This document shows positions 1 through 6,679 of a stretch of 11,308 bases of DNA, in pieces. The stretch is from an uncultured Porphyromonas sp. (lineage in GTDB: Bacteria; Bacteroidota; Bacteroidia; Bacteroidales; Porphyromonadaceae). The translations under genes were made by a program, and so were the position numbers. The stretch spans positions 1 to 11,308 of the forward strand of contig UQDF01000065.1 in the NCBI GenBank assembly GCA_900539765.1, given 5' to 3'. The notes under the pieces are model-generated. The model did no database searches. It was given only the letters and a program-made list of their open reading frames with translations, and was not told where the DNA came from. The stretch's first letter is position 1; each line of letters begins with the position of its first letter.

Positions 1-75
1 CAGGGGTGGGTGCTTTTATACGCTTCGTGTTGCACTTACTACTGGAAATTGCGCTTCAAGGAGACTATCCCATAA
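1..75 (+). CDS. possible C-terminal end of an upstream membrane protein (partial)
   Basis: Reading frame 1 is open from the window edge to a TAA at 73-75 and encodes about 24 residues. They begin with a hydrophobic stretch (WVLLYASCCTYYW) and end in a basic tail (KLRFKETIP), which resembles the last membrane segment and cytoplasmic tail of an integral membrane protein. Too little is present to name a family. Another frame is also open across this stretch, so coding is plausible rather than shown. The stop precedes the inverted repeat at 128-211, which would suit a 3' end here. Confidence 0.35.
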   Translation, partial: QGWVLLYASCCTYYWKLRFKETIP

Positions 76-127
76 GTTAACAAATTCCTTCGCAGGGGAA
101 GTTTTGGACCACTCACTCCTAGATTCT

Positions 128-211
128 GCAAATCTCACGAGTAGCGATATGTAGGAGCGCTATGCGTCCTCACAGCGAGCTACACGTCTAGTTGTCTTTC
201 GTGAGATTTGC
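128..211. repeat. long nested inverted repeat / stem-loop element
   Basis: A perfect 13-bp inverted repeat, GCAAATCTCACGA (128-140) and TCGTGAGATTTGC (199-211), encloses 58 bp. Inside it, GTAGC (141-145) can pair with GCTAC (179-183), and 153-156 plus 158-160 can pair with 164-170 (AGGA-CGC with GCG-TCCT, one bulged G). The whole could fold as a branched or extended stem of about 84 nt. It lies between the putative upstream gene end and the promoter of the lipoprotein gene. It could be a terminator, a small structured RNA or a small non-autonomous repeat; there is no T-tract to favour the first. A near copy of one arm occurs at 3189-3201. Confidence 0.6.
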
Positions 212-250
212 GGAGTTAGTTCACCAGAGATCGATTAAAAAGAATAGTTT

Positions 251-258
251 TATCTTTG
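251..258 (+). promoter_or_regulatory. Bacteroidota -7 promoter element for the PepSY-like lipoprotein gene
   Basis: TATCTTTG matches the Bacteroidota -7 consensus TAnnTTTG and sits after an A/T-rich stretch (about 235-250), which is common in promoters of this phylum. No clear -33 TTG is seen at the expected distance. Transcription would begin a few bases downstream, giving a leader of roughly 55 nt before the ATG at 322. Confidence 0.55.
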
Positions 259-321
259 CGCTTGGGGGATCTCTCTTTTCCTCCCATACATCTACTAATC
301 TAATAACCCTATAACGAACCT

Positions 322-774
322 ATGAAAAGAAACCTATTTGTAGCGCTCCTGCTGACTTGCAGTGTAGCTCTTTTTGCTTCTTGTGGCCAAACGAAGGATT
401 GGCACCTCAGCGAGCAATGTATGAAGAGCCTGAATGACCGCTATCCCAACGCCCGCATCCTAGATGTGGACTACGATGATGGTATGATCGAGGTGGAGAT
501 AAAGCACGACAAAAAGGATAAGGAGGTACTCTTCACAAACTCTTGTGAGTGGATCTCTACGAGCTGGGACGTGGCTAAGCGAAACGTACCCGACGTCGTC
601 ATGCAGGCGCTCCAGCAGAAGTATCCTAATGGACGCATTGACGATATCGACTTCTTCGAGATGCCTCAAGGCTCTTATTATCGCTTTGAGATAGAGCTGA
701 GCGGTGACCGCGACGAGTACGTCTACATCACTCCTGAGGGTGTGATCACCGAGGTCAGCGTCTATCACAACTGA
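322..774 (+). CDS. PepSY-like (DUF2874-type) lipoprotein
   Basis: This 150-residue protein starts with a lipoprotein signal peptide: basic MKRN, a hydrophobic core, then lipobox FASC with the acylated cysteine at residue 21. The mature part holds two similar modules, about 25-80 and 90-150. Each has a helix ending in a YPN motif (RYPNARI and KYPNGRI) followed by acidic, beta-forming segments (DVDYDDG, DDIDFFE). This layout is that of the PepSY-like family common in Bacteroidota periplasmic and lipoproteins, whose role is poorly known; inhibition of a partner protease or ligand binding is only conjecture. It is a single-gene unit with its own -7 element at 251-258 and a strong hairpin 30 bp after the stop. 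The start is supported by the signal peptide. Confidence 0.8.
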   Translation: MKRNLFVALLLTCSVALFASCGQTKDWHLSEQCMKSLNDRYPNARILDVDYDDGMIEVEIKHDKKDKEVLFTNSCEWISTSWDVAKRNVPDVVMQALQQKYPNGRIDDIDFFEMPQGSYYRFEIELSGDRDEYVYITPEGVITEVSVYHN

Positions 775-803
775 TCCGCTAGAGACTAAACAGCAATAAC
801 TGA

Positions 804-838
804 CAAGGCGGACTAGACCACGCGTCTAGTCCGCCTTG
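804..838 (+). terminator. strong stem-loop downstream of the lipoprotein gene, probable terminator
   Basis: A perfect 14-bp stem (CAAGGCGGACTAGA at 804-817 with its complement at 825-838) closes a 7-nt loop. It begins 30 bp after the lipoprotein stop codon. There is no run of T after it, so it may stabilise the 3' end or terminate by a mechanism that does not need a U-tract. Confidence 0.6.
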
Positions 839-849
839 CTGTATACTGA

Positions 850-920
850 TATGTACCCAAGAATGACAAATCGGGTACACATCGCAAGCGATATCTGTGT
901 CCGAAAGCAGGCGAGCGCTT
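850..920 (+). repeat. dispersed 42-bp repeat, locus 1 (one full copy plus a decayed second)
   Basis: One complete 42-bp unit runs 850-891, from TATGTACCC through GGGTACACATCGC to AAGCGA. It is followed from 892 by a degenerate second copy (TATCTGTGTCCGAAA in place of TATGTACCCGAAA). The same unit recurs at 5309-5444 and 6680-6721 in the same orientation. The unit contains TGTACCC and GGGTACA, complementary to each other, and a short TCGC-AA-GCGA hairpin. No gene is seen between 839 and 1043. Confidence 0.8.
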
Positions 921-1043
921 CCTCTCAGTAGAATCAGCTTGATGCCCCCTAGCCCAATAGCTTACTCATAGGGAAGATGTAACCTGCACTATAGAAAATT
1001 TCGCAAAAACTTGACGCTAAGGCACTCGCTGAGATCTTTTATC

Positions 1044-1051
1044 TATATTTG
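1044..1051 (+). promoter_or_regulatory. putative -7 promoter element for the BspA-like gene
   Basis: TATATTTG matches TAnnTTTG. A TTGAC lies at 1011-1015, but the spacing (about 30 bp) is longer than usual. If used, the leader would be about 210 nt. That leader holds a 7-bp hairpin (AAGCTGT 1091-1097 with ACAGCTT 1102-1108) and no credible gene. Confidence 0.45.
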
Positions 1052-1265
1052 CAAGTGTGCTACACTTGACAATAGAGTGTGTACCACGGGAAGCTGTAAT
1101 AACAGCTTTAGTATAGTCGTCTATAGCAAGCTCACAGCATACGGCTTCTTAGATTGCCAGGCGATTTGTCTCCTCTCCCATACGATGCTCTTCTCTTCGT
1201 ATGAATAGATCCGCATGTATTGAAGACCTCATCAAGAAATACTGCTCAATAAATATACTAAAAGC

Positions 1266-3089
1266 ATGAAAGATCATTACATCAAAAAGGCTTTGTGGAG
1301 CCTCTGTCTCATCTCCTCTGTAGGGGTGAGTGCACAAACTTTCAATCTGGATGGCATCGCTTATGAGGTGAACTCTGCGACTGAGCATACCGTCTCTGTG
1401 GTGAAAAACTCTGAGGATTATACTGGATCGGTTGTTATCCCCGCTTCGGTATCACACGAGGGCGTCACATATGCGGTGACGGCTATCGACTACGAGGCGT
1501 TTTATGACTGCTCTAAGCTCAAAGCGGTCACGCTCCCTGTGGGGCTTAAGCAGATAGGGGTCGATGCCTTTAGAGATTGTGTCGGACTCTCTGAGATAGA
1601 GATCCCAGAGAGCGTGGAGATGATCGGAGGTCACGCATTCTCTTGCTGTGAAAATCTACAGACCATCACTCTTACTGAGGGGGTGGGGCGTATAGGTGAG
1701 TATGCCTTCTATGACTGTGCAGCGCTGAAGAGTGTCTCCGTGCCAGGGAGCGTGGAGACGATCGGAGAGGCTGCCTTTGCCAAGTGCTTCAGTCTACAGT
1801 CTATCGATATAGCCGAAGGGGTCGACAGTATATGCGAAGGAGCATTTAGCAAGTGTATCTATCTGACAGACATCTCTATACCCGGGAGCGTGTCTTATCT
1901 CGGAGGCAATCTGTGTGCTACCTGTGGTAGCCTGACCTCAGTGACGCTGGGCGAGGGACTTACGGAGCTAGGCGACTATATGTTTGCTGGTTGTACCGCT
2001 CTCACTGCTCTAGCCTTACCCTCGTCTGTGATGAAGATAGGTGATTATGCCTTGTATGGCTGTGCTGCACTCGAAGAGCTGCTCTTGCCTCAAGGATTGA
2101 GTCACGTCGGGATCTACTCCTTTAAGGATTGTACATCTCTTGCCAAGATTCTCATACCAGGGACGCTTACAGAGGTCTCACAGGGAGCATTCTCTGGCTG
2201 TACAGCACTAATAGAAGTAAGAGCCTCTGAGGGCGTGCAGCGTATTGGTGAGAGTGCTTTTCTAGACTGTACGGCACTGGAAACGGTCTATCTACCTAAT
2301 AGCTTGGAGCAACTGTACGACTATGCTTTCTCAGGGTGTACGGCACTGCAAAGCATCCATGCAGAGGGCGGACTACGCAATCTAGGTAAGTATGCCTTCC
2401 TGAGTTGTACATCGCTCACAGAGGTGCCTCTAGCGGAGGAGATGGGTCATCTTGACGATGGAGCATTTTATGGTTGCTCTCAGCTACAAAAACTGGTCCT
2501 ACCAGAGGGACTGACCAGTGTGAGCGACTATCTCTGCGCTGGATGTACGGCGCTCTCCTCGCTCTCTCTGCCAGCGAGCTTACAGCGTGTCGGTCAGTAC
2601 GCTTTTCAGGAGTGCTCCTCTCTAACCTCTATCGTTATACCTGAGGGGGTTACCTCGATAGGGACCTCTGCATTCTTCATGTGTGCAGCGATGACCTCGC
2701 TCTCCATACCTAGTACCACAGCTGAGATAGGTTTGTTTGCTTTCTCTGGGTGCACAGCGCTCACCTCTATCGAGTCTCATATCACAGATCCGAGCGATAC
2801 GGAAGCCTTTGAGACTGAAGCGGATGCGCCTATCTATACAGTGGCAACGCTTTACGTACCCAGCGGTACTAAGGATCGCTACAAAGAGCATAGTCAGTGG
2901 CGACTCTTCAAAAACATTTGCGAGATGGGTGGCGATGCCAATACGATCGTTTCGCTCGGCACAGAGGCTGAACCCACGGAGGTACGACGATTTGACGTCT
3001 CAGGGAAGCAACTATCCGAACCTTGCGAAGGTATCAATATCATCGAGATGAGCAATGGCGAAACTCGCAAAGTCTTCGTCAAGGAATAG
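1266..3089 (+). CDS. BspA-type leucine-rich repeat surface protein with T9SS-like tail
   Basis: This 607-residue protein has an N-terminal signal peptide (about 1-23, ending VSAQ). From residue 88 to 501 it consists of 18 consecutive repeats of exactly 23 residues, each close to I-x-[IL]-P-x-x-[VL]-x-x-I-G-x-x-A-F-x-x-C-x-x-L-x-x; a longer first unit precedes them. This is the BspA/TpLRR type (LRR_5), found in surface adhesins of oral and gut Bacteroidota, where it binds host or bacterial surface proteins. Residues 502-560 carry the usual cap (TLYVPSGTKDRYK). The last 40 or so residues (RRFDVSGKQL ... GINIIEMSNGETRKVFVKE) resemble a T9SS sorting/anchoring domain, so surface display is likely. 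Repeats alternate between P-x-S-V and x-E-G-V types. Ligand unknown. Confidence 0.9.
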   Translation: MKDHYIKKALWSLCLISSVGVSAQTFNLDGIAYEVNSATEHTVSVVKNSEDYTGSVVIPASVSHEGVTYAVTAIDYEAFYDCSKLKAVTLPVGLKQIGVDAFRDCVGLSEIEIPESVEMIGGHAFSCCENLQTITLTEGVGRIGEYAFYDCAALKSVSVPGSVETIGEAAFAKCFSLQSIDIAEGVDSICEGAFSKCIYLTDISIPGSVSYLGGNLCATCGSLTSVTLGEGLTELGDYMFAGCTALTALALPSSVMKIGDYALYGCAALEELLLPQGLSHVGIYSFKDCTSLAKILIPGTLTEVSQGAFSGCTALIEVRASEGVQRIGESAFLDCTALETVYLPNSLEQLYDYAFSGCTALQSIHAEGGLRNLGKYAFLSCTSLTEVPLAEEMGHLDDGAFYGCSQLQKLVLPEGLTSVSDYLCAGCTALSSLSLPASLQRVGQYAFQECSSLTSIVIPEGVTSIGTSAFFMCAAMTSLSIPSTTAEIGLFAFSGCTALTSIESHITDPSDTEAFETEADAPIYTVATLYVPSGTKDRYKEHSQWRLFKNICEMGGDANTIVSLGTEAEPTEVRRFDVSGKQLSEPCEGINIIEMSNGETRKVFVKE

Positions 3090-3226
3090 TCGATGACCGC
3101 TCTCGTACCATAAAATAGATGGAGCTAGTAACGAGCTGTCGGTACGTACGGCTCGGATGCACGATCGCGTGTCCCCACAAAGGGTTACTCGTGAAATTTG
3201 CTCCGACACCTCCGACAGATCGATAT

Positions 3227-3393
3227 CCACGTGGGAAACATCAAATCCCCACGTGGATATTTTTTATTCTCCACGTGGGGGAGAAACGATTCCTCCGAAG
3301 TTTCATTTGATTCCTCCGAAGTTTTATTTCTCCTCCACGTGGAGAATGTTCATTTGCCACGTGGATATTTGAAATTCTCCACGTGGGGATCTG
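3227..3393. repeat. eight-unit phased tandem array of CCACGTGG / CCTCCGAAG repeats
   Basis: The palindrome CCACGTGG occurs six times, at 3227, 3249, 3271, 3335, 3357 and 3379. Spacing within each triplet is exactly 22 bp. The 64-bp gap between triplets is filled by two units that begin CCTCCGAAG (3292 and 3313, 21 bp apart). The whole reads as eight consecutive units of 21-22 bp in the order 3-2-3. Units 2 and 7 share CCACGTGGATATTT and end in ATTCT. Neighbouring units also pair: 3223-3235 with 3248-3260 (13 bp perfect), and 3335-3347 with 3374-3386 (13 bp perfect). It sits between the BspA-like gene and the promoter of the next gene. Small open frames across it look incidental. Confidence 0.9.
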
Positions 3394-3506
3394 TCCCTTG
3401 TAAGGCAAAAGCATCGCAGGGCATGGAAGATCCTATTTATGACGCATCAGACCTGAGTCCCATAGCATCTTATCGTATGAATTAGTCGTCTGTTATGGTT
3501 GGATTA

Positions 3507-3537
3507 TTGCATATAAGAAAACATTATGCTACATTTG
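3507..3537 (+). promoter_or_regulatory. Bacteroidota promoter (-33 TTG, -7 TACATTTG) for the T9SS cargo gene
   Basis: TTG at 3507-3509 and TACATTTG at 3530-3537 are 20 bp apart, matching the Bacteroidota consensus TTG - about 20 - TAnnTTTG. It is the best promoter match in the window. The implied leader to the ATG at 3664 is about 120 nt. The repeat array ends about 120 bp upstream of the -33 element. Confidence 0.65.
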
Positions 3538-3663
3538 CATCAGAACATGTTGATTTATGGAAAACAATTATGGGAAAAATAGAATGAGCGAAGGGCATCG
3601 ATGATGGTTACCTCTCTATACGAGAGTCTTTATAGCAATCAAATACACCAAATCCAATAAGAT

Positions 3664-5259
3664 ATGCGAAAAGTACAATTACTGATTCTTATCCTGTGTG
3701 CCTTGTCACTAGGAGTGTCTGGACAGGGGATTACGATTACTTCAGGGCCTGAGGTCCTGCCTGATGAAGTCAATCACTACGCCGTCAAGGGCGTCAGTGA
3801 CAATGGACGCTACATATACGGAGGGTGGGGCAACCCAGTCTATGTCAGCTTCGTATATGATACGGAGCGTGGCAATGTGGAGATCCTCGAAGCTGAAAGC
3901 CGAGAGGGTGTACAGGTGATCAAGGTCCTCTCTGATGGATCTGTCATCTTGGTCTACTCACCACAGAAGGCTTGCGAAGCTTATATACGTACTCCTCAAG
4001 GTCAGGAGATCGCCCTTAAAGCACCGAATCCTAATTATGGTCTTATGCCGTCTGATGCTACGGAAGATGGCAAGTGGATCATCGGCAATAGTCAGTCTCT
4101 AGATGCGCTCAGCCATCAGCCAGTCATAGGTGAGCGTCAGGCAGATGGCTCCTATCTCTTTACGGCTCTACCAGAGCCTGAAGAGGATCTGATGGGTTGT
4201 AAGCCGCAGTACAACAAAGTGGAGGCTATCTCCGCAGACGCACAGATACTAGTTGGGCGCCAGAATGGTCGCTCAGGCTTTGAGATGCAGTACATCAAGT
4301 GGACCCGACAGGGTGATGGTAGCTATACTTATACGCTGCCGATGGAGGGGCTATTTATCAATCCAGACAAACCCAAGCCTGGTATGCCACCTGTCTACGA
4401 TGAGTATGTCACCGCAGAGCCTGGCACGCCTGAGCGCACTGAGCAAGAGGATCGCTATAATAAAGCCTTCGATGAGTGGTCGAAGAAGTGTGATGAACGT
4501 ACGGGGCAGTATACAGCCACGATTATGCAGGTGACTCACTTCTCTCGTCCTCAGATGAAGTTCTGCACGGCTCTATATGAGAACGGTGGTGACGACATGT
4601 GGATGCCACAATTGCGACCCTTCGTCTGGGATGTGACGACAGATAGCTATCAGATCTTAAAGCCGGAGAGTGACCTAGCTCTCTGTGCCTTTGATGTGCT
4701 GTATGACGGGAGTGTAGTATGCCTCTCTAACCCAGGCATGCTCTTCTGGGGAGCTCATGCTGTCAATCCAAAGAACAATGAGAGCATACCGCTCCTGCAG
4801 TGGATAAAGGAGCACTCGGGGCGTGATATATCGGACTTCTATGCCAAGCAGGTTGACCCGATGATGAACTCTGTATGCATCGGCATACCTCGTATCAGTG
4901 GTGATGGTAAGACGATCGTCTTCTACACGATGAATGGTAATAGCGACCTAGAGATAGAGTTTTTCAATACGATGATCCGCCTGGTAGGTAGTGCTTACAC
5001 AGCCAATGAAGTACCTCTAGCTAATGAGACAAATGCGATCGAAGCTCATATAGATGGTCGCCATCTTATCATCTCTAAGGGTGCGCTGGATATGCCGCTG
5101 ACGATCGCTCTGTACGATGTGTCGGGACAGGTCGTATGGAGTAGTACGACACAGGAGCGACAGATCTCCCTACCAGTGTCTCTACCAGAAGGTAAGTACA
5201 TAGCTCGCATCATCACTCCGAGTGGTGACAGCCGGGCAGTCTCGGGGATCGTTCGATAG
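3664..5259 (+). CDS. secreted T9SS type A sorting domain protein with propeller-like motifs
   Basis: The 531-residue product has a signal peptide (MRKVQ plus a hydrophobic core, ending about VSGQ at 21). The body contains spaced motifs of the form (I/V)S-x-(D/N)G-x-x-(I/V)-x-G: VSDNGRYIYGG (44-54), DATEDGKWIIGNS (131-143), ISADAQILVG (189-198) and ISGDGKTIVF (411-420). Their hydrophobic-Ser-Asp-Gly pattern is typical of beta-propeller-like extracellular proteins; no catalytic motif was recognised. Residues 456-531 form a T9SS type A C-terminal domain: IEAHIDGRHLIIS, IALYDVSGQVVW, LPEGKYIARI and a final short strand. The protein is therefore expected to cross the outer membrane by T9SS, with tail cleavage. 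Its own promoter lies at 3507-3537. It converges with the Fic gene. Confidence 0.8.
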   Translation: MRKVQLLILILCALSLGVSGQGITITSGPEVLPDEVNHYAVKGVSDNGRYIYGGWGNPVYVSFVYDTERGNVEILEAESREGVQVIKVLSDGSVILVYSPQKACEAYIRTPQGQEIALKAPNPNYGLMPSDATEDGKWIIGNSQSLDALSHQPVIGERQADGSYLFTALPEPEEDLMGCKPQYNKVEAISADAQILVGRQNGRSGFEMQYIKWTRQGDGSYTYTLPMEGLFINPDKPKPGMPPVYDEYVTAEPGTPERTEQEDRYNKAFDEWSKKCDERTGQYTATIMQVTHFSRPQMKFCTALYENGGDDMWMPQLRPFVWDVTTDSYQILKPESDLALCAFDVLYDGSVVCLSNPGMLFWGAHAVNPKNNESIPLLQWIKEHSGRDISDFYAKQVDPMMNSVCIGIPRISGDGKTIVFYTMNGNSDLEIEFFNTMIRLVGSAYTANEVPLANETNAIEAHIDGRHLIISKGALDMPLTIALYDVSGQVVWSSTTQERQISLPVSLPEGKYIARIITPSGDSRAVSGIVR

Positions 5260-5262
5260 AAT

Positions 5263-5308
5263 CCACTACGTAGTGGTGAGTCACAGTGATAGCACTGCGA
5301 CTCACTGC
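5263..5308. terminator. hairpin pair between convergent genes, probable bidirectional terminator
   Basis: Just after the T9SS cargo stop codon, a perfect 14-bp palindrome CCACTACGTAGTGG lies at 5263-5276. It overlaps the foot of a long hairpin: 5276-5282 pairs with 5299-5305 (GTGAGTC/GACTCAC), and 5284-5288 with 5293-5297 (CAGTG/CACTG), with one mismatch between them and a 4-nt loop. Additional wobble pairs extend the base to 5273/5308. The position between two converging genes fits a bidirectional terminator. Confidence 0.65.
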
Positions 5309-5444
5309 TATGTACCCAAAAATGACAAAACGGGAACACGTCGCACTCGATATGTACCCAAAAATGACAAAACGGATACACATCGCAAGCGATATGTACC
5401 CGAAAACGGCAAAACGGGTACACGTCGCAAGCGATATGTACCCG
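5309..5444 (+). repeat. dispersed 42-bp repeat, locus 2 (three tandem copies plus partial fourth)
   Basis: Three units of exactly 42 bp occupy 5309-5350, 5351-5392 and 5393-5434; a fourth begins at 5435 and loses similarity after TATGTACCCG. Because 42 is divisible by 3 and the units lack stops in several frames, long but repetitive open frames run through on both strands. These look like by-products. Within the array GGGTACA can pair with TGTACCC of its own unit or of the next, with TCGC-AA-GCGA in the latter loop. The array ends 8 bp before the fic stop codon. Confidence 0.9.
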
Positions 5445-5451
5445 TTAAACG

Positions 5452-6591
5452 TTACTTTGTTATGGATTCGATGATTTCGTTGTTGTCGCTCGTTGTGAGA
5501 TTGTCGTGCGTGAGCAGCTTGACGAGACCTGTATTGATGTAGTAATTCTCCCGCCCCTTTTGCACCTTCTCTAGGAGTCCTGCCTCCACGATCATATTGA
5601 GATACTTCGTGGCCGTCTTCCTCTGTACAGACATAGCCTCTGCCATAAAGTCTATCTTGGTATAGGGGTGAGAGAATAGATTGTTGAGCAACTCATACTT
5701 GTACTGCTTGCCGAAGAGGGGACGCAGCACGCTCTTGTATTCAGCCATCAGCCTAGCGATGCCCCTCACTAAGGCTAGCGTCTCCTGAGCTGTCTCCTCT
5801 ACACCTCGTAGCATAAAGAGTATCCATGCCTCCCAATGGGAGCTATTGTCTGGAGCGTTGTCTCTGATGGCTTGTATCAGCTGATAGTATTGCGCTTTGT
5901 GACTTGTGATATACCGGCTGAGATAGAGTATCGGTAGATCTAACAAATCATTGGCGACAAGGTAGAGGATGTTGACGATACGACCCGTCCGACCATTGCC
6001 ATCGTAAAAGGGGTGGATACTCTCAAACTGATGATGTATGATAGCCATCTTGATCAGTGGATCTATGGCGCAAGCCTCTGGATCGTTGATAAAACGGTCG
6101 AGATTGGACATATAATCTCTAACCTGCTGTGGATCTTGAGGCGGTGTGTAGACCACTCGACCGCTCTGGTCTCTTAGGGTCGTCCCCGCTTGCGTGCGCA
6201 GTCCTGCGCTATTGCCTACGAGACAACGCTGTACCTGTACGATCGTATTTGTCGTGAGGAGCTTATGGCGTCTTACCTCTTCAAAGCCTAACTGTATAGC
6301 CTCTCGATAGTTGAGTACCTCCTTAGTAGGAGCTGAGATGATGCTTTTGGGTAGACTGAGCCCTGCTCTGTATAGGTCGTCTTGTGTGGTCACGATATTC
6401 TCGATCTCAGAGCTCTCACGCGCCTCTTGTAGGGTGAGGGTACTGATGAGGATATGCTCGTTGGGAATCTCCTTGGCAGAGCCTTTGAGCTCGGCAAGTC
6501 GCATATTAGCTTGGATCGCTTGCCTGAGCACAGCTTTGGTCTCCAGGTCGTGCGGGAGTGGCAGTTGCGGTATGTCGTATGGCTTGGTCAT
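5452..6591 (-). CDS. class II Fic domain protein (AMP-transferase type) with C-terminal winged helix
   Basis: This 379-residue protein has a Fic N-terminal region, a Fic core and a C-terminal helix-turn-helix. The Fic motif HPFYDGNGRTGR is complete at 193-204, with the catalytic histidine 193 and the conserved DGNGRxGR that binds nucleotide phosphates. Residues 60-65 (SSEIEN) match the inhibitory motif [S/T]xxxE[G/N] ahead of the core, which makes it a self-inhibited class II Fic in which Glu64 would block productive ATP binding. A winged-helix-like end lies about 295-355 (TATKYLNMIVEAGLLEKV). Length and layout match the Shewanella-type Fic AMP-transferases. Family knowledge predicts AMP transfer from ATP to a hydroxyl side chain; the target is unknown. 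No antitoxin gene is adjacent, as expected for internal inhibition. It appears to be a single-gene unit. Confidence 0.9.
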   Translation of the reverse strand: MTKPYDIPQLPLPHDLETKAVLRQAIQANMRLAELKGSAKEIPNEHILISTLTLQEARESSEIENIVTTQDDLYRAGLSLPKSIISAPTKEVLNYREAIQLGFEEVRRHKLLTTNTIVQVQRCLVGNSAGLRTQAGTTLRDQSGRVVYTPPQDPQQVRDYMSNLDRFINDPEACAIDPLIKMAIIHHQFESIHPFYDGNGRTGRIVNILYLVANDLLDLPILYLSRYITSHKAQYYQLIQAIRDNAPDNSSHWEAWILFMLRGVEETAQETLALVRGIARLMAEYKSVLRPLFGKQYKYELLNNLFSHPYTKIDFMAEAMSVQRKTATKYLNMIVEAGLLEKVQKGRENYYINTGLVKLLTHDNLTTSDNNEIIESITK

Positions 6592-6644
6592 AGTCTCTGA
6601 GAGTCTCTATCGTGCGTAGGTATACATCTACGGAGTAGATGCTA

Positions 6645-6652
6645 CAAAGCTA
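6645..6652 (-). promoter_or_regulatory. putative -7 promoter element for the Fic gene
   Basis: Read on the - strand this is TAGCTTTG, a match to TAnnTTTG, 53 bp upstream of the ATG at 6589-6591. No clear -33 TTG is visible at the usual distance. The third copy of the 42-bp repeat starts 28 bp upstream of this element. Confidence 0.5.
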
Positions 6653-6679
6653 CTGATAATTTTGCGACACTTCACCGCA

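Larger units (their letters stand above)
3090..3663. other. 574-bp intergenic region between the LRR and T9SS cargo genes
   Basis: Contents in order: a TCGTGAAATTTGC arm at 3189-3201 that differs by one base from the arm at 199-211; the phased CCACGTGG array (about 3227-3393); an unassigned stretch (3394-3500); a good promoter (3507-3537); and a leader of about 120 nt. The leader holds an 11-codon frame (ATG 3547, stop 3580) with no supporting features. No protein gene or RNA gene could be supported. Confidence 0.7.

Noticed and set aside
1011..1208. 65-codon open frame in the leader of the LRR gene
   Set aside because: It contains the likely promoter of the next gene and shows no signal peptide, domain or convincing composition.
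3227..3393. CRISPR array
   Set aside because: The constant part is only 8-9 bp, units are 21-22 bp, and there is no repeat/spacer division or cas gene.
3198..3485. Open frame of 95 codons through the CCACGTGG array
   Set aside because: It consists of translated repeat DNA with repeated peptides, lacks a credible start region or family features, and overlaps other equally open frames.
3547..3582. 11-codon leader peptide before the T9SS cargo gene
   Set aside because: No ribosome binding site, regulatory codon run or attenuator structure was seen; such a short frame is expected by chance.
5309..5444. CRISPR array
   Set aside because: Units are contiguous 42-bp repeats similar along their whole length, with no unique spacers.
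5222..5542. Open frame of 106 codons through the 42-bp repeats
   Set aside because: It overlaps the end of the T9SS cargo gene and the fic 3' end, and its length is explained by the stop-free 42-bp unit.
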